Assembly (NCBI GenBank): GCA_017548525.1
Contig: JAFYZV010000222.1
Location: 1 to 43,913 of the forward strand
Origin: Prevotella sp.
GTDB taxonomy: Bacteria > Bacteroidota > Bacteroidia > Bacteroidales > Bacteroidaceae
Length of the DNA stretch: 43,913 nt
Reading direction: 5' to 3'
The position numbers and the translations under genes are program-made. The notes under the pieces are model-generated. The model was not told the DNA's origin. It did not search any database and saw nothing but the letters and a program-made list of their open reading frames with translations. Shown in pieces: positions 1-9,193 of the stretch (its first letter is position 1; each line of letters starts with the position of its first letter).

Positions 1-187
1 AGAACACTACAATTGACTTGGCTTCGCCTTCGTCTTTCGCGACTCGGCCATTCGAGTTCACTCGATGGCTCTCACTGCTCCATCCGTTTCCCTTCTCTGT
101 CATAACTTTTTCCTGCTTTGCGCCGCCACTGCATGCCGTTGATGCGAGCAGTGCCACTGCGGCTGTGATGATACTTTTGATATTCAT
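1..187 (-). CDS. Lipoprotein, N-terminal part (gene runs off the left edge)
   Basis: The complementary strand opens with an ATG at 187 and stays open to the window edge, giving 62 codons. The product begins MNIKSIITAAVALLAS followed by TACSGG, a lipoprotein signal peptide with the lipobox cysteine at about residue 19. It should therefore be exported and lipid-anchored. A polar linker follows, and the last visible residues (AKSIVVF) could be the first beta strand of an alpha/beta domain such as a flavodoxin, but too little is present to say. A TACCTTTG promoter box lies about 27 bases upstream of the start. The gene is divergent from the AraC-type regulator and is a natural candidate for its target; that is inference from position only. 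Function is otherwise unknown. Confidence 0.7.
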   Translation of the reverse strand, partial: MNIKSIITAAVALLASTACSGGAKQEKVMTEKGNGWSSESHRVNSNGRVAKDEGEAKSIVVF

Positions 188-213
188 TTTCGTTTGTTTT
201 TGATTTCTGGGTG

Positions 214-221
214 CAAAGGTA
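214..221 (-). promoter_or_regulatory. -7 promoter box of the leftward lipoprotein gene
   Basis: On the complementary strand the bases read TACCTTTG, an exact match to the Bacteroidota -7 consensus TAnnTTTG. Transcription would start near 207, leaving a leader of about 20 bases before the ATG at 187. No convincing -33 TTTG is seen at the usual 20-bp spacing. Confidence 0.55.
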
Positions 222-285
222 CGATGTTTTTTTTATACTATAGTTTCACAAAAAGCGTTACAATTTTCACTTTTTGCCGAAATCG

Positions 286-317
286 TTCGTTTATATATAA
301 AATAATGTGTATTTTTG
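286..317 (+). promoter_or_regulatory. Promoter of the AraC-type regulator gene
   Basis: TATTTTTG at 310-317 matches the TAnnTTTG box exactly, and TTCG at 286-289 stands 20 bp upstream as a weak -33 element. The expected transcript start near 324 lies downstream of the in-frame ATG at 307, so translation must begin at the next ATG, 346. Confidence 0.6.
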
Positions 318-345
318 CGCCGTAGAACTTCAATTTTTGACGATT

Positions 346-1161
346 ATGCAGGTAGATTTCCAGTATTCCACCGACTTCCAGGCTATGAATGCACCAGAGT
401 TGAGCCACACCTGTATGCATCTGCTCTGCACGGCTGGCGAGGGCAGTTTTGTGTTCAACGAGCGGTGCTATCATGTCGTAAAAAACGACCTGGTAGTGAT
501 ACCCATGCCTGCCCGCGTCAGCAACCTCGCGGCGCATGCCGATATGCAGGTGGAGTGGTTTGCAGCAGACTATAAGTTCCTGCAGAACCTGCTTCCATCG
601 AACAACTACAGCATCGGAGGTAGCATCTCACTGAACCAGGATCCAGTCATCAAACTGACGGATGAGCAAGCCAGCCATCTGCTTGCCGACTTCCACCGAC
701 TGCGTGACCGCATGGGCGACCGCCATCTACTCTTCTACCGTGAATTGATGGGAAGCCTCTGCCTTACTATGATGTATGATATCTTCGAGGCTCATGCCCA
801 GCGTGATGCTACTGACACCCACAGCGACCGCACAGCCTATATCGTGAAACAACTTATGGCACTACTCGCTACCGGCATCAGCCGCACAGAACGCGATGTG
901 AGCTATTATGCCGAGCGTCTGAACGTTTCGCCCAAATACCTCTCCGCCACCATCAAGCGTGTGACGGGTCACAGTGTCACCTCCTACATCGACCGACACA
1001 CCGTGCCTATCCTGAAAGACTATCTGAATGATGAGCGCCTGTCGCTCACCCAGATAGCCGAACAGATGAATTTTGCCTCCCTCTCGTACTTCAGCCGCTA
1101 CTGCACCAAGCACCTTGGTCAGTCGCCCAGCGAGTATCGCCAGAGCCTTCAACCGAAGTAA
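346..1161 (+). CDS. AraC-family transcriptional regulator
   Basis: The 271-residue product has the usual two-part plan of AraC regulators: an N-terminal sensing half of about 150 residues that is probably a cupin-like fold, and a C-terminal DNA-binding half with two helix-turn-helix units. In the latter, VSYYAERLNVSPKYLSATIK is the first and LTQIAEQMNFASLSYFSRYC the second, ending in the conserved GQSPSEYRQ. The start at 346 is preferred over 307 because a -7 promoter box overlaps the upstream ATG. The gene is divergent from a lipoprotein gene it may control and convergent with the integrase gene, only about 30 bases away. The ligand cannot be told from the sequence. The class is secure; the target is inferred. 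Confidence 0.9.
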   Translation: MQVDFQYSTDFQAMNAPELSHTCMHLLCTAGEGSFVFNERCYHVVKNDLVVIPMPARVSNLAAHADMQVEWFAADYKFLQNLLPSNNYSIGGSISLNQDPVIKLTDEQASHLLADFHRLRDRMGDRHLLFYRELMGSLCLTMMYDIFEAHAQRDATDTHSDRTAYIVKQLMALLATGISRTERDVSYYAERLNVSPKYLSATIKRVTGHSVTSYIDRHTVPILKDYLNDERLSLTQIAEQMNFASLSYFSRYCTKHLGQSPSEYRQSLQPK

Positions 1162-1193
1162 ACAACAGTGACAAGTTAGGGTTATCTATACTA

Positions 1194-2657
1194 TCATTGC
1201 AATACCCTCTGATATAACTGCGTTTGCTTCTTATCAAGATTTGATATCTTTATCTGAACCTTGGATGGACATGGGGTGTCATCAGGCAAAGAAGCAAGAA
1301 GATTCTTTATTACTTGCTCAATATTTGTAAATCCAGAGTCCTCAATTACAGATACACAGTTGCCACAGATGAATGCCTCTCCTCTGATAAGATTGTACTT
1401 CGACATTCTTTCAAATGAGGTTCTTGCGTCTTCTGATTTCTCTATATCCTCGTTACTGAAGAAAATATAGTCAATGACTTTCTCATTCAATTCCCATGCT
1501 GGCGAGTAATCTATCGTTGTATATACTCTTGCCATCTTGAATGTTGAATGATTGAGGGCAAAGTCAATGTCACCTAATGATGCACCACATCCATTCTGTG
1601 CTATCGTTGCCCATGAATGACGGAAAGAATACAAACTTGCGTGGAAGTCGGGTGAGACTCTCTTGCAGATTTGGCTGATGCCAGCATTTACATTGGCATT
1701 GAATGAGTCTGGAGTACTAAGACGCTCCTGAAAGTCAAACAACCAAGGAGAATCCATGTCTTTGGACAAGTACTTCTCAAAGGTCGGCAAAATGAACTGT
1801 GGAACCCTTATCTCAAAGTAGGCATTGTCGGACCTGGCTTTTCTTGTCTTTCTTCTATTATAGTGGAAAATGCCTTCATGGTATTGGCTTTTTTCAGCAT
1901 AGAACAAATCCACACTATTGATGCCACACATACAGAAGCTTATCAATGCGACATCCTGCCCAAGTTCCTGTAGGGGATGCGTGAATCGGCTGAAGTCTGG
2001 AACAACAGCGAAGAATTTGCGAAGCATATTGGGGCTTATTGCTCTTTTGTTTGGCGTATCTTCCTTAGGTATTGTAATTTTTGGCCAAGGGTTTGTGATT
2101 AACTGAATGCCTCTTTCTTCATCATTGTATTCCAATATAGCGGCTTTATGAATCTGCCTGATGTTGATCGGGTATTTGTTTTTTGACCTTGCTGTCTGGG
2201 AAAGAGAGTCTATCCATCTGGAAAGGAATGAGAATGTCAGTTGCGAAAACATAACCTCGTTTCCACCAGCAAACCTTTCCAGACTATAAAGAGCCCACTT
2301 ATAATCACGTGAAGTCCTTTCCTGTCCTCTGGCAATCATCTTTTCAATATGCTTGCGAGCGTACAATGAGAACGAGACTCCATTCTTTCCTTTCTGAATA
2401 TAGTCCACTACTTCCTTGACCGTCCAGTTCTGCGTGTCAATTCTATTTAAAGTATTGTAGTACCCGGTTATTAATCTAGAAGTTTGTTCCGCCACGAAGG
2501 GTTCAATAATGTCAAGTTTGTCTCTACTTAATCCTTTATCGTCAACAACCCATGAGGTTCTGATGTATTTACTCTTGCGGTTTTGAGTTACTCGTATGTA
2601 AACTACATACATTCCGTCCTTTCTCTGACGTAATACCTTTGCTTTGAAGAATGCCAT
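1194..2657 (-). CDS. Tyrosine recombinase (site-specific integrase), Bacteroidota type
   Basis: The protein has 487 residues. An N-terminal arm-binding-like region (about 1-95) and a SAM-like core-binding domain (about 95-200) precede the catalytic domain. Catalytic residues that can be placed are Lys270, Arg346 in YSFRHSWAT, His370 in ALNHS and the nucleophile Tyr379. The first catalytic arginine is replaced by Asn247 (CGINSVD), a position that also deviates in other Bacteroidota integrases such as IntDOT. After Tyr379 there are still about 108 residues, an unusually long tail with a CGNC motif at 431-434. No excisionase, mobilisation or cargo genes are adjacent, so this is a solitary integrase: a remnant of an element, or a local DNA inverter. 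It is more AT-rich than its neighbours. Three inverted repeats lie in the 230 bases before its start codon. Confidence 0.9.
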   Translation of the reverse strand: MAFFKAKVLRQRKDGMYVVYIRVTQNRKSKYIRTSWVVDDKGLSRDKLDIIEPFVAEQTSRLITGYYNTLNRIDTQNWTVKEVVDYIQKGKNGVSFSLYARKHIEKMIARGQERTSRDYKWALYSLERFAGGNEVMFSQLTFSFLSRWIDSLSQTARSKNKYPINIRQIHKAAILEYNDEERGIQLITNPWPKITIPKEDTPNKRAISPNMLRKFFAVVPDFSRFTHPLQELGQDVALISFCMCGINSVDLFYAEKSQYHEGIFHYNRRKTRKARSDNAYFEIRVPQFILPTFEKYLSKDMDSPWLFDFQERLSTPDSFNANVNAGISQICKRVSPDFHASLYSFRHSWATIAQNGCGASLGDIDFALNHSTFKMARVYTTIDYSPAWELNEKVIDYIFFSNEDIEKSEDARTSFERMSKYNLIRGEAFICGNCVSVIEDSGFTNIEQVIKNLLASLPDDTPCPSKVQIKISNLDKKQTQLYQRVLQ

Positions 2658-2659
2658 AT

Positions 2660-2703
2660 ATCTGTTTATTAAAAATTAGACCATATAATATATATAAACA
2701 GAT
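2660..2703. repeat. 10-bp inverted repeat just upstream of the integrase start
   Basis: ATCTGTTTAT at 2660-2669 pairs exactly with ATAAACAGAT at 2694-2703, with a 24-bp AT-rich loop. The near arm ends two bases before the integrase ATG (2657), so it could be an operator, a leader hairpin that controls translation, or a recombinase binding site. Which one cannot be decided here. Confidence 0.5.
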
Positions 2704-2764
2704 GGATGGCAGTGGTCTTTATCCTATTGGCACACGGAATAGACAAGCACATTTTGCGTAAAAC

Positions 2765-2805
2765 ACGTGCAGAATGTGTTAAACAAATGTTGATTTTCTG
2801 CACGT
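2765..2805. repeat. 10-bp inverted repeat in the integrase upstream region
   Basis: ACGTGCAGAA (2765-2774) and TTCTGCACGT (2796-2805) are perfect complements separated by 21 bp. Runs of A and T flank the arms, so a rightward transcript would see a terminator-like hairpin, yet no rightward gene precedes it. A recombinase arm-type site is an alternative. Confidence 0.45.
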
Positions 2806-2841
2806 TTTTGCCTATTTTTGTATAATTGGAAAAACAAACAA

Positions 2842-2882
2842 AATTGGGATAAATCTTTAATTATAAAAGACTTATCCCAATT
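2842..2882 (-). terminator. Intrinsic terminator of ppdK
   Basis: AATTGGGATAA (2842-2852) pairs perfectly with TTATCCCAATT (2872-2882), and TCTTT/AAAGA extends the helix inside the loop. On the leftward strand a T-rich stretch follows. It lies 25 bases past the ppdK stop codon. Confidence 0.75.
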
Positions 2883-2907
2883 AATTAAAGTATCATTTTA
2901 CCTTGTC

Positions 2908-5628
2908 TTATTCCTCCAGAGCGCCCTGCGCGGCAGCCAATCGTGCGATAGGCACGCGGAATGGTGAGCAAGACGCGTAGTTCAAGCCAATCTTGGCGCA
3001 GAACTTCACGGATGTTGGTTCACCGCCATGCTCTCCGCAGATACCAGTACGAAGGTTCGGGCGGATAGAGCGTCCTTTCTCCACGGCATACTTCACGAGT
3101 TTACCGACACCGTTTTGGTCAAGCACCTGGAATGGGTCTACCTTCAAGATCTTCTTCTCCAAGTAGACGGGCAGGAACGATGCAATGTCATCACGCGAAT
3201 AACCGAAGGTCATCTGCGTCAAGTCATTCGTACCGAATGAGAAGTACTCTGCCTCGGTAGCGATACGGTCGGCGGTCAAGGCAGCACGTGGGATCTCAAT
3301 CATCGTACCAATCTCAAACTCCACTTCGATGCCATACTCCTCGAAGACCTCTTTCGCTGTCTTCTGAATGATACTCTTCTGTTGCTTCAACTCATAGAGG
3401 ATACCAATCAGCGGCACCATAATCTCTGGTTTCGGATCCTTGCCTTCCTTCTTCAATTCACAAGCGGCACTGAGGATGGCGCGAGTCTGCATGGCAGTAA
3501 TCTCTGGGAACGTGATACCGAGACGGCAACCACGGTGTCCGAGCATCGGGTTGTTCTCTGCGAGCGAGTCCACGCGGCGTTTGATAGCCTCAACGCTCAC
3601 TCCCATCTCCTTAGCCATCACCTCCTGGCCAGCAGGATCGTGGGGAACGAACTCATGGAGTGGTGGGTCAAGCAAGCGGATATTCACGGGACAGCCGTCC
3701 ATAGCCTCCAAGATACCCTTGAAGTCAGCCTTCTGGTAGGGCAGCAACTTGGCGAGAGCCTTCTCGCGACCCTCTGGTGTCTCGGCAAGAATCATCTCGC
3801 GCATGGCGATAATCTTCTTATCCTCGAAGAACATGTGCTCTGTACGTGTCAGACCAATACCCTTGGCACCGAAAGCGCGAGCCACCTGTGCATCGTGTGG
3901 CGTGTCAGCATTGGTGCGAACTTGCAGCTTGGTGTACTTGTCACAGAGATCCATCAACTCCTTGAAGTCACCACTCAGCTCGGCAGCCTTGGTGGGAACC
4001 TCGCCGGCATACACCTGTCCAGTCGTGCCATTCAATGAGAGATAGTCGCCTTCCTTGTAAACGACACCGTCAATCTCCACGGTCTTCTTCTTATAGTCAA
4101 CATTCAATGCGCCGACACCCGACACGCAGCACTTACCCATACCACGGGCAACGACGGCAGCATGGGAGGTCATACCACCACGAGCGGTCAAGATACCCTC
4201 GGCGGCAGACATACCAGCGAGATCCTCAGGAGAGGTCTCGATACGGACGAGTACCACCTTGTGTCCGTCAGCGTGCCATGCCTGTGCATCATCTGCGTGG
4301 AACACGATTTGTCCACAAGCGGCACCTGGCGATGCGGGCAAGCCTTGTGCAATCACCTTGGCTTGGCTCAATGCCACCTTATCAAATACAGGGTGGAGCA
4401 ATTCGTCAAGCTTATTAGGCTCGCAACGCATGATAGCGGTCTTCTCATCAATCATACCCTCGTGCAAGAGGTCAATGGCAATCTTCACCATGGCAGCACC
4501 CGTACGCTTTCCGTTACGTGTTTGGAGGAACCAGAGCTTGCCTTCCTGGACGGTGAACTCCATGTCTTGCATATCGTGGTAGTGCTGTTCCAGCTTCTCT
4601 TGAATGCCATTCAACTGGGCATAGATTTCAGGCATTGCCTCTTCCATGGAAGGATATTTGGCGGCACGTTCCTCTTCAGAGATGCCTGCACGGTCTGCCC
4701 AACGCTGTGAACCTAACTTCGTGATTTGCTGCGGTGTGCGAATACCTGCCACCACGTCCTCACCTTGTGCATTCACAAGATACTCACCATTGAATACATT
4801 CTCGCCATTGGCGGCATCGCGGCTGAAGCAAACGCCCGTTGCAGACGTGTCACCCATGTTACCGAATACCATTGCCATGACGCTGACGGCCGTACCCCAC
4901 TCATCAGGAATACCCTCCATCTTACGATAGAGGATGGCACGCTCGTTCATCCAGCTACGGAACACGGCGCAGATGGCACCCCACAACTGCTCGATAGGAT
5001 CATTGGGGAAGTCCTTGCCTGTACGCTCCTTGATGGCGACCTTGAACAACTGTACGAGTTTCTTCAGGTCATCAACGGAAAGATCCTTGTCAAGCACCAC
5101 GCCGCTCTCCTTCTTCACAGCCTCGATAATCTCCTCAAACGGGTCGATATCTTCCTTGTTGACGGGTTTCATTTCCAACACCACGTCGCCGTACATCTGC
5201 ACGAAACGGCGATAGGAGTCGTAAACGAAATGAGGATTGTTGGTCTTTGCAACCATTCCCTCTGCCACCTCGTCGTTCAATCCGAGGTTGAGGATGGTGT
5301 CCATCATACCAGGCATGGATGCGCGGGCACCCGAGCGAACGGAAACAAGCAGCGGGTTCTCCTTGTCGCCAAACTTGGAATTCATTAACACCTCAATGTG
5401 CTTCACGGCTGCCATCACGTCATCGTTGAGCAGTTCCATAATCTTCTCCTGCCCCACTTCGTAATATTCGTTACAGCAATCGGTGGTGATAGTGAATCCT
5501 GGAGGAACGGGAACACCGATTAAGTTCATCTCGGCGAGGTTCGCACCCTTGCCTCCGAGTTCCTCACGCATTTTCGCATTACCCTCGGCCTTACCGTTGC
5601 CGAAGGTATAAACTCTTTTTTGACTCAT
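2908..5628 (-). CDS. ppdK: Pyruvate, phosphate dikinase
   Basis: This 906-residue enzyme interconverts pyruvate + ATP + phosphate and phosphoenolpyruvate + AMP + pyrophosphate in the cytosol; in anaerobic Bacteroidota it serves at the pyruvate/PEP node. The order is standard: N-terminal nucleotide-binding domain (about 1-350), phosphohistidine swivel domain with GGMTSHAAVVARGMGK, in which His489 is the phosphorylated residue and Thr487 the usual regulatory threonine, and a C-terminal TIM barrel with SFGTNDLTQ and catalytic Cys864 in GICGEHGG. Length matches the family. The gene is monocistronic: it has its own promoter (5675-5706) and a hairpin terminator (2842-2882). Confidence 0.98.
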   Translation of the reverse strand: MSQKRVYTFGNGKAEGNAKMREELGGKGANLAEMNLIGVPVPPGFTITTDCCNEYYEVGQEKIMELLNDDVMAAVKHIEVLMNSKFGDKENPLLVSVRSGARASMPGMMDTILNLGLNDEVAEGMVAKTNNPHFVYDSYRRFVQMYGDVVLEMKPVNKEDIDPFEEIIEAVKKESGVVLDKDLSVDDLKKLVQLFKVAIKERTGKDFPNDPIEQLWGAICAVFRSWMNERAILYRKMEGIPDEWGTAVSVMAMVFGNMGDTSATGVCFSRDAANGENVFNGEYLVNAQGEDVVAGIRTPQQITKLGSQRWADRAGISEEERAAKYPSMEEAMPEIYAQLNGIQEKLEQHYHDMQDMEFTVQEGKLWFLQTRNGKRTGAAMVKIAIDLLHEGMIDEKTAIMRCEPNKLDELLHPVFDKVALSQAKVIAQGLPASPGAACGQIVFHADDAQAWHADGHKVVLVRIETSPEDLAGMSAAEGILTARGGMTSHAAVVARGMGKCCVSGVGALNVDYKKKTVEIDGVVYKEGDYLSLNGTTGQVYAGEVPTKAAELSGDFKELMDLCDKYTKLQVRTNADTPHDAQVARAFGAKGIGLTRTEHMFFEDKKIIAMREMILAETPEGREKALAKLLPYQKADFKGILEAMDGCPVNIRLLDPPLHEFVPHDPAGQEVMAKEMGVSVEAIKRRVDSLAENNPMLGHRGCRLGITFPEITAMQTRAILSAACELKKEGKDPKPEIMVPLIGILYELKQQKSIIQKTAKEVFEEYGIEVEFEIGTMIEIPRAALTADRIATEAEYFSFGTNDLTQMTFGYSRDDIASFLPVYLEKKILKVDPFQVLDQNGVGKLVKYAVEKGRSIRPNLRTGICGEHGGEPTSVKFCAKIGLNYASCSPFRVPIARLAAAQGALEE

Positions 5629-5674
5629 AATAGAATTGAATAATCTAATATTAACATGTTAATTGATTGTTGCG

Positions 5675-5706
5675 CAAAGTTACTACATTTTGTGCAATTA
5701 TACAAG
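5675..5706 (-). promoter_or_regulatory. Promoter of ppdK
   Basis: On the complementary strand TAACTTTG (5682-5675) is a perfect -7 box, and CTTG (5706-5703) stands exactly 20 bp upstream as -33, one base off consensus. Transcription would start near 5668, leaving a leader of about 40 bases. Confidence 0.7.
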
Positions 5707-6187
5707 TGTTTTTGTAATTATTTGCAATCTCTATGTTACATTTTAGGTGTCAAAAGAACCGAATAAACCCTAACAATATTCATTTTTCATGTAATGAGAT
5801 GAGGCAAATTTGTCAAATAATTATCACAAAATGAGCCTTCGTGGCTGCATTATTTGTAATCAACTCCTACTTTGGTCGAAAAAACGCCCATTTTTCTGCA
5901 TTTTGTAACATGTTGAATGCCAACGACTTCCGAAACAAGGGCATTTTTTGTCATCAACAAATGCCCCATTTTAACATTATTTGGGTGGCATTTATACCCC
6001 AAAAATGCCATTTTTGACACTGAGAGCTATGGCAGTTATCTGTGATAATTACCGCAGAAAAGATGTTAAATTGCTACTTCCGTCCGAAAAGTCTGAATTT
6101 TCTGAAGATTTTGGAGTATATAGTTACTCTCTTTGACTCTATTTCATGATTTTTCCCGAGGGTGATTTTGTCAAGAAAATTCAGTGG
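5707..6187. other. AT-rich intergenic region with GCATTT hairpins
   Basis: No gene could be supported in this stretch. It contains two perfect 8-bp hairpins with related stems: GGGCATTT/AAATGCCC (5939-5946 with 5959-5966) and TGGCATTT/AAATGCCA (5986-5993 with 6003-6010). Further single copies of GCATTTT occur just upstream. An 11-bp inverted repeat, CTGAATTTTCT (6093-6103) with AGAAAATTCAG (6174-6184), ends three bases from the trmB stop codon. Some of these probably terminate the leftward glycan operon. Confidence 0.5.
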
Positions 6188-6958
6188 TTATTTCGCCGTA
6201 TCAAGACTGCTCCGCTTCGGTCGGTGGTAACTGCGATAGTCATCAAGGGGTATCTCCTCATCGGTCTCTACCAATAATCCCTCCTGCGGGAGTTGGAATT
6301 TGAGGTACTTGATATTTAACCCACGTTCCATCCACATCGCCTCGTAATACGTCTGGATAGACAATATCTTGCGAGTGTTGTCATCTAAGCCGTCAGCATA
6401 ATATAGGTCGTCCGTGGCAAACAACAATGGCAAGCCATTCTTCTTAACCATCAACGATGTGTAAGTGTATAAGAAATTGGAGTCGGTCTTCACATGAATG
6501 ATGCCCCCATCAACAAGGAAACGGCGGTATCGTTGCAGGAAATAAGTGGAAGTCAACCGCTTACGAGGGTTCTTCATCTGTGGGTCGCTGAAGGTGAGCC
6601 ATATTTCGCTCACCTCATTTGCGGCAAAAAAACGGTCGATAATCTCTATGTTGGTGCGCAGGAATGCCACATTTGAGAGATTATCCTCCAAGGCTTTCTT
6701 TGCTCCCGTCCACATTCGCGCCCCCTTGATGTCCACGCCAATGAAATTCACGTCGGGAAAGAGGCGAGCCAACTCAACGGTATACTCACCCTTGCCACAC
6801 CCCAATTCCAAGACGATGGGGTTTCCATTATGGAAATACCGCTCATTCCATTGCCCTTTCATGTCAAACGGCTTCTCCTCGATGACAGAGAAAGGATATT
6901 GGAATACATTGGGAAACGTCTCCATCTCCGCGAATTTTTGCAATTTTCCCTTGCCCAT
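6188..6958 (-). CDS. trmB: tRNA (guanine-N7)-methyltransferase
   Basis: TrmB places the N7-methyl group on G46 in the variable loop of tRNAs, using S-adenosylmethionine. The 256-residue protein has the SAM-binding motif [12 protein letters not shown] near residue 50, the acidic strand end [10 protein letters not shown], and the family signature [15 protein letters not shown] with the catalytic aspartate, followed by HVKTDS. The C-terminal extension is a little longer than in E. coli, as in other Bacteroidota. It is the last gene of a leftward run that begins with the methyltransferase at 12376; the gap to the preceding glycosyltransferase is five bases, so they are almost certainly cotranscribed. 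Confidence 0.95.
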   Translation of the reverse strand: MGKGKLQKFAEMETFPNVFQYPFSVIEEKPFDMKGQWNERYFHNGNPIVLELGCGKGEYTVELARLFPDVNFIGVDIKGARMWTGAKKALEDNLSNVAFLRTNIEIIDRFFAANEVSEIWLTFSDPQMKNPRKRLTSTYFLQRYRRFLVDGGIIHVKTDSNFLYTYTSLMVKKNGLPLLFATDDLYYADGLDDNTRKILSIQTYYEAMWMERGLNIKYLKFQLPQEGLLVETDEEIPLDDYRSYHRPKRSSLDTAK

Positions 6959-6963
6959 ATTAT

Positions 6964-8172
6964 CTATAAAGTTGTCGATTGATAAAGTTGTTGGAGGAAG
7001 TCATAATAAGCCAAATCGCTGAACTTACGCTTCGCTTGGTCAGCAATTTGCTGGTAGTCAAACGTCTGGTGCATCATCTCTTTGATTTTCCCCATCAAGT
7101 CTGCCACATTACCGCTCTCAAAAGTCATCCCATTGACACCCTCATCAATCAGTTCTGGGATGCCGCCTATCCTCGCACCAAGCACGGGAGTGCCGATACA
7201 TTCCGACTCGATGACCGAGAGGGGGTTGTTTTCGTTCATCTCCGAGGCGATGACACTGAACTTTGCCCGTCGCTCAATATCCTTGATCTCGTCCCAACCT
7301 TTCTTTCCGAGGAGGATTACATTGTCCTTTGCCATCATCTTCAGCTCCCGTTCCATGGGTCCCTTGCCGATGACATACAATCGATATGGCAACTTGTTGG
7401 CGGCTTCTACCAATGTTTTGACACCTTTCTCTTGGCTGAGCCTTCCCACATAACAATAATAGTCCTCTTTGGAGAAGTTGGGTACGTCGCATTTCCCTGT
7501 GTCAATGAAATTGGTATGAACCATCAACTTGTTTCCATCAAAGCCACCTTCCAACATTTTATCAGCCAAGAAGCGGCTCGGACAGATGAAATAGTCGGTG
7601 CATTTTTCCAATCTCTCCCTGCTCCATTTCACCGCCTCTCGATAGGCGATGTAACTTGCGAGATATGAGTTCTTCATGCACTTGTGCCTGAAGACGTTGA
7701 ATTTCTGCTGGCATGCGCCTTGTTGGGATTGGGCAAAGCACTCATTGCAGTCGATGCCGTCATCTCGTCGGCAGTCGTATCGTGGACAAATCAACTTATA
7801 GTCGTGCATCGTCCACACCACTTTGGCTCCCTTTTGGTGTGAAAGTTCCGCGACGATGGGCGAGAGTTGCGAATGAATATTGTTCAAATGTACCACGTCT
7901 GGCTGGAACCGTTCCAATATCCGCACGAACTTTTCCTTCACCTCCTTGGTACCAAATGGTCGCATGAAAGCGTCGAAAAGGCTCGGTCCCAAGCGAAATT
8001 TCACCTCTGAGGGGAAGTATTCACGCCACGGCGTATCAAGTGTTTGTGGATGTTCCATGGCGAACACCGCCACCTCATGCCCGTGCTTTTTCAAGAGTAT
8101 TTCAAGATTAATGGTATAGACACAATCACCACCGCGTGGGTAATAGAACTTATTGACCAACAATACCTTCAT
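6964..8172 (-). CDS. Glycosyltransferase, family GT4-like (GT-B fold)
   Basis: A 402-residue cytosolic glycosyltransferase. The N-terminal half starts [19 protein letters not shown], typical of GT4 enzymes, and holds an unusual cysteine cluster at about 125-165 ([21 protein letters not shown]), perhaps a metal site. The C-terminal half has the donor-binding signature: [18 protein letters not shown], then [12 protein letters not shown] with the E-x7-E motif, and [12 protein letters not shown]. The donor and acceptor are unknown. It sits four bases after the GT2 gene upstream and five before trmB, inside the glycan operon, and probably adds one sugar to the same product. Confidence 0.9.
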   Translation of the reverse strand: MKVLLVNKFYYPRGGDCVYTINLEILLKKHGHEVAVFAMEHPQTLDTPWREYFPSEVKFRLGPSLFDAFMRPFGTKEVKEKFVRILERFQPDVVHLNNIHSQLSPIVAELSHQKGAKVVWTMHDYKLICPRYDCRRDDGIDCNECFAQSQQGACQQKFNVFRHKCMKNSYLASYIAYREAVKWSRERLEKCTDYFICPSRFLADKMLEGGFDGNKLMVHTNFIDTGKCDVPNFSKEDYYCYVGRLSQEKGVKTLVEAANKLPYRLYVIGKGPMERELKMMAKDNVILLGKKGWDEIKDIERRAKFSVIASEMNENNPLSVIESECIGTPVLGARIGGIPELIDEGVNGMTFESGNVADLMGKIKEMMHQTFDYQQIADQAKRKFSDLAYYDFLQQLYQSTTL

Positions 8173-8176
8173 CTCT

Positions 8177-9190
8177 TCATGACATTAACTTTAGATAAGC
8201 CCAAGTGGGACGCAGATAATGATAAACCATCCAACAAAGAGGATATGAGAGGCAGTAGAGCCAATGCAACATTCCTCCGTCGTAAGTGGGATAATGCTCG
8301 TCTATGAACGCCATGAAGTCTTGCATATTTCGACGGCATTCTCCGTATGGCAAGCGCAGGAGTTCCACCACGAGCATCTTGATGCGCTGATCCAAAATGT
8401 TCCTCAATTCCACATCTTTTGTACCCGAGGTAACGGGATGTTGGGCATAAAACTCAATCATCTGTTTTTCCGACTTAATCAAGAAGCCCAGATTTCGGCT
8501 CCTGATACCTGCGTTGACGGTCTGCCCCACCCTGCCTAATAGGTAATGATACAAGGGCATATCAAAATAAGTGAACGTATTTGCCACACACAGGGGCATC
8601 ACCATCAAGATCTCATCGTCGTAGAAGATACGCTCCAAAAATAGTGGATGGTATGCTTTCAACAATGCAGTCTTGTAGGTACAAGCATGGAAATTGGTGA
8701 AATTCGTGCCACGGTACAAAGGCCTGGCTTCCTTCCAGTCAAATGTATTGGCATCATATTCCTTCATGGGTGTCAGCTTGGAAGTGGTGAAAAGCTCTTC
8801 TTTCTTCGTATCTTCATGATAGATGCTGACATCAGTAAACACCAAGTCGCTATCACAAGACGCCAGCCGTCGTATGAAATCGGGGAAGTTGGAGAGCCAG
8901 TCGTCGCTATCTAAGAATCGTAAGTACTTGCCCGTCGCCTCGCTAACACCACGATTCCACACCGAGCCATGCCCCCCATTCTCCTTATCTACCATACGAA
9001 ACACCTGGGGGAAACGTTTCTCATACTCTTTTGCCATCACGGCAGAGTTGTCGGGAGTGCCATCATTGATGACAATGACCTCCAATTGACCCATCAGTTC
9101 TTCGGGTACAATAAGTGAGTCTAAACACTTATTGATATACTTTTCCACCTTATAGACAGGTACGACAACGGTCAGCAGTTTTTTTGGCAT
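8177..9190 (-). CDS. Glycosyltransferase family 2, copy B
   Basis: The 337-residue product is a GT-A fold enzyme of family GT2. It starts LTVVVPVYKVEKYINKCLDS, carries VINDGTPDNSA at about residue 40 and the metal/nucleotide-sugar motif FLDSDDW near residue 95. The C-terminal third has hydrophobic stretches (HWLYCLSYPLCWMVYHYL) that may bind the membrane surface. It closely resembles the next gene upstream (9194-10204) in length and motif order, so the two look like a tandem duplication that has diverged. Sugar specificity cannot be read from the sequence. Confidence 0.92.
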   Translation of the reverse strand: MPKKLLTVVVPVYKVEKYINKCLDSLIVPEELMGQLEVIVINDGTPDNSAVMAKEYEKRFPQVFRMVDKENGGHGSVWNRGVSEATGKYLRFLDSDDWLSNFPDFIRRLASCDSDLVFTDVSIYHEDTKKEELFTTSKLTPMKEYDANTFDWKEARPLYRGTNFTNFHACTYKTALLKAYHPLFLERIFYDDEILMVMPLCVANTFTYFDMPLYHYLLGRVGQTVNAGIRSRNLGFLIKSEKQMIEFYAQHPVTSGTKDVELRNILDQRIKMLVVELLRLPYGECRRNMQDFMAFIDEHYPTYDGGMLHWLYCLSYPLCWMVYHYLRPTWAYLKLMS

Positions 9191-9193
9191 ACG

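Noticed and set aside
18..203. 61-codon rightward frame at the left edge
   Set aside because: It is the reverse of the lipoprotein start, which has a signal peptide and promoter.
307..345. Upstream in-frame start of the AraC-type gene
   Set aside because: The -7 promoter box at 310-317 overlaps it, so the message begins downstream.
2789..2820. Rightward promoter GTTG, 20 bp, TATTTTTG
   Set aside because: Only an AT-rich gap and the antisense of ppdK lie downstream; chance match in AT-rich DNA is likely.
3382..4710. Long rightward frames inside ppdK
   Set aside because: They are antisense shadows of a conserved enzyme gene.
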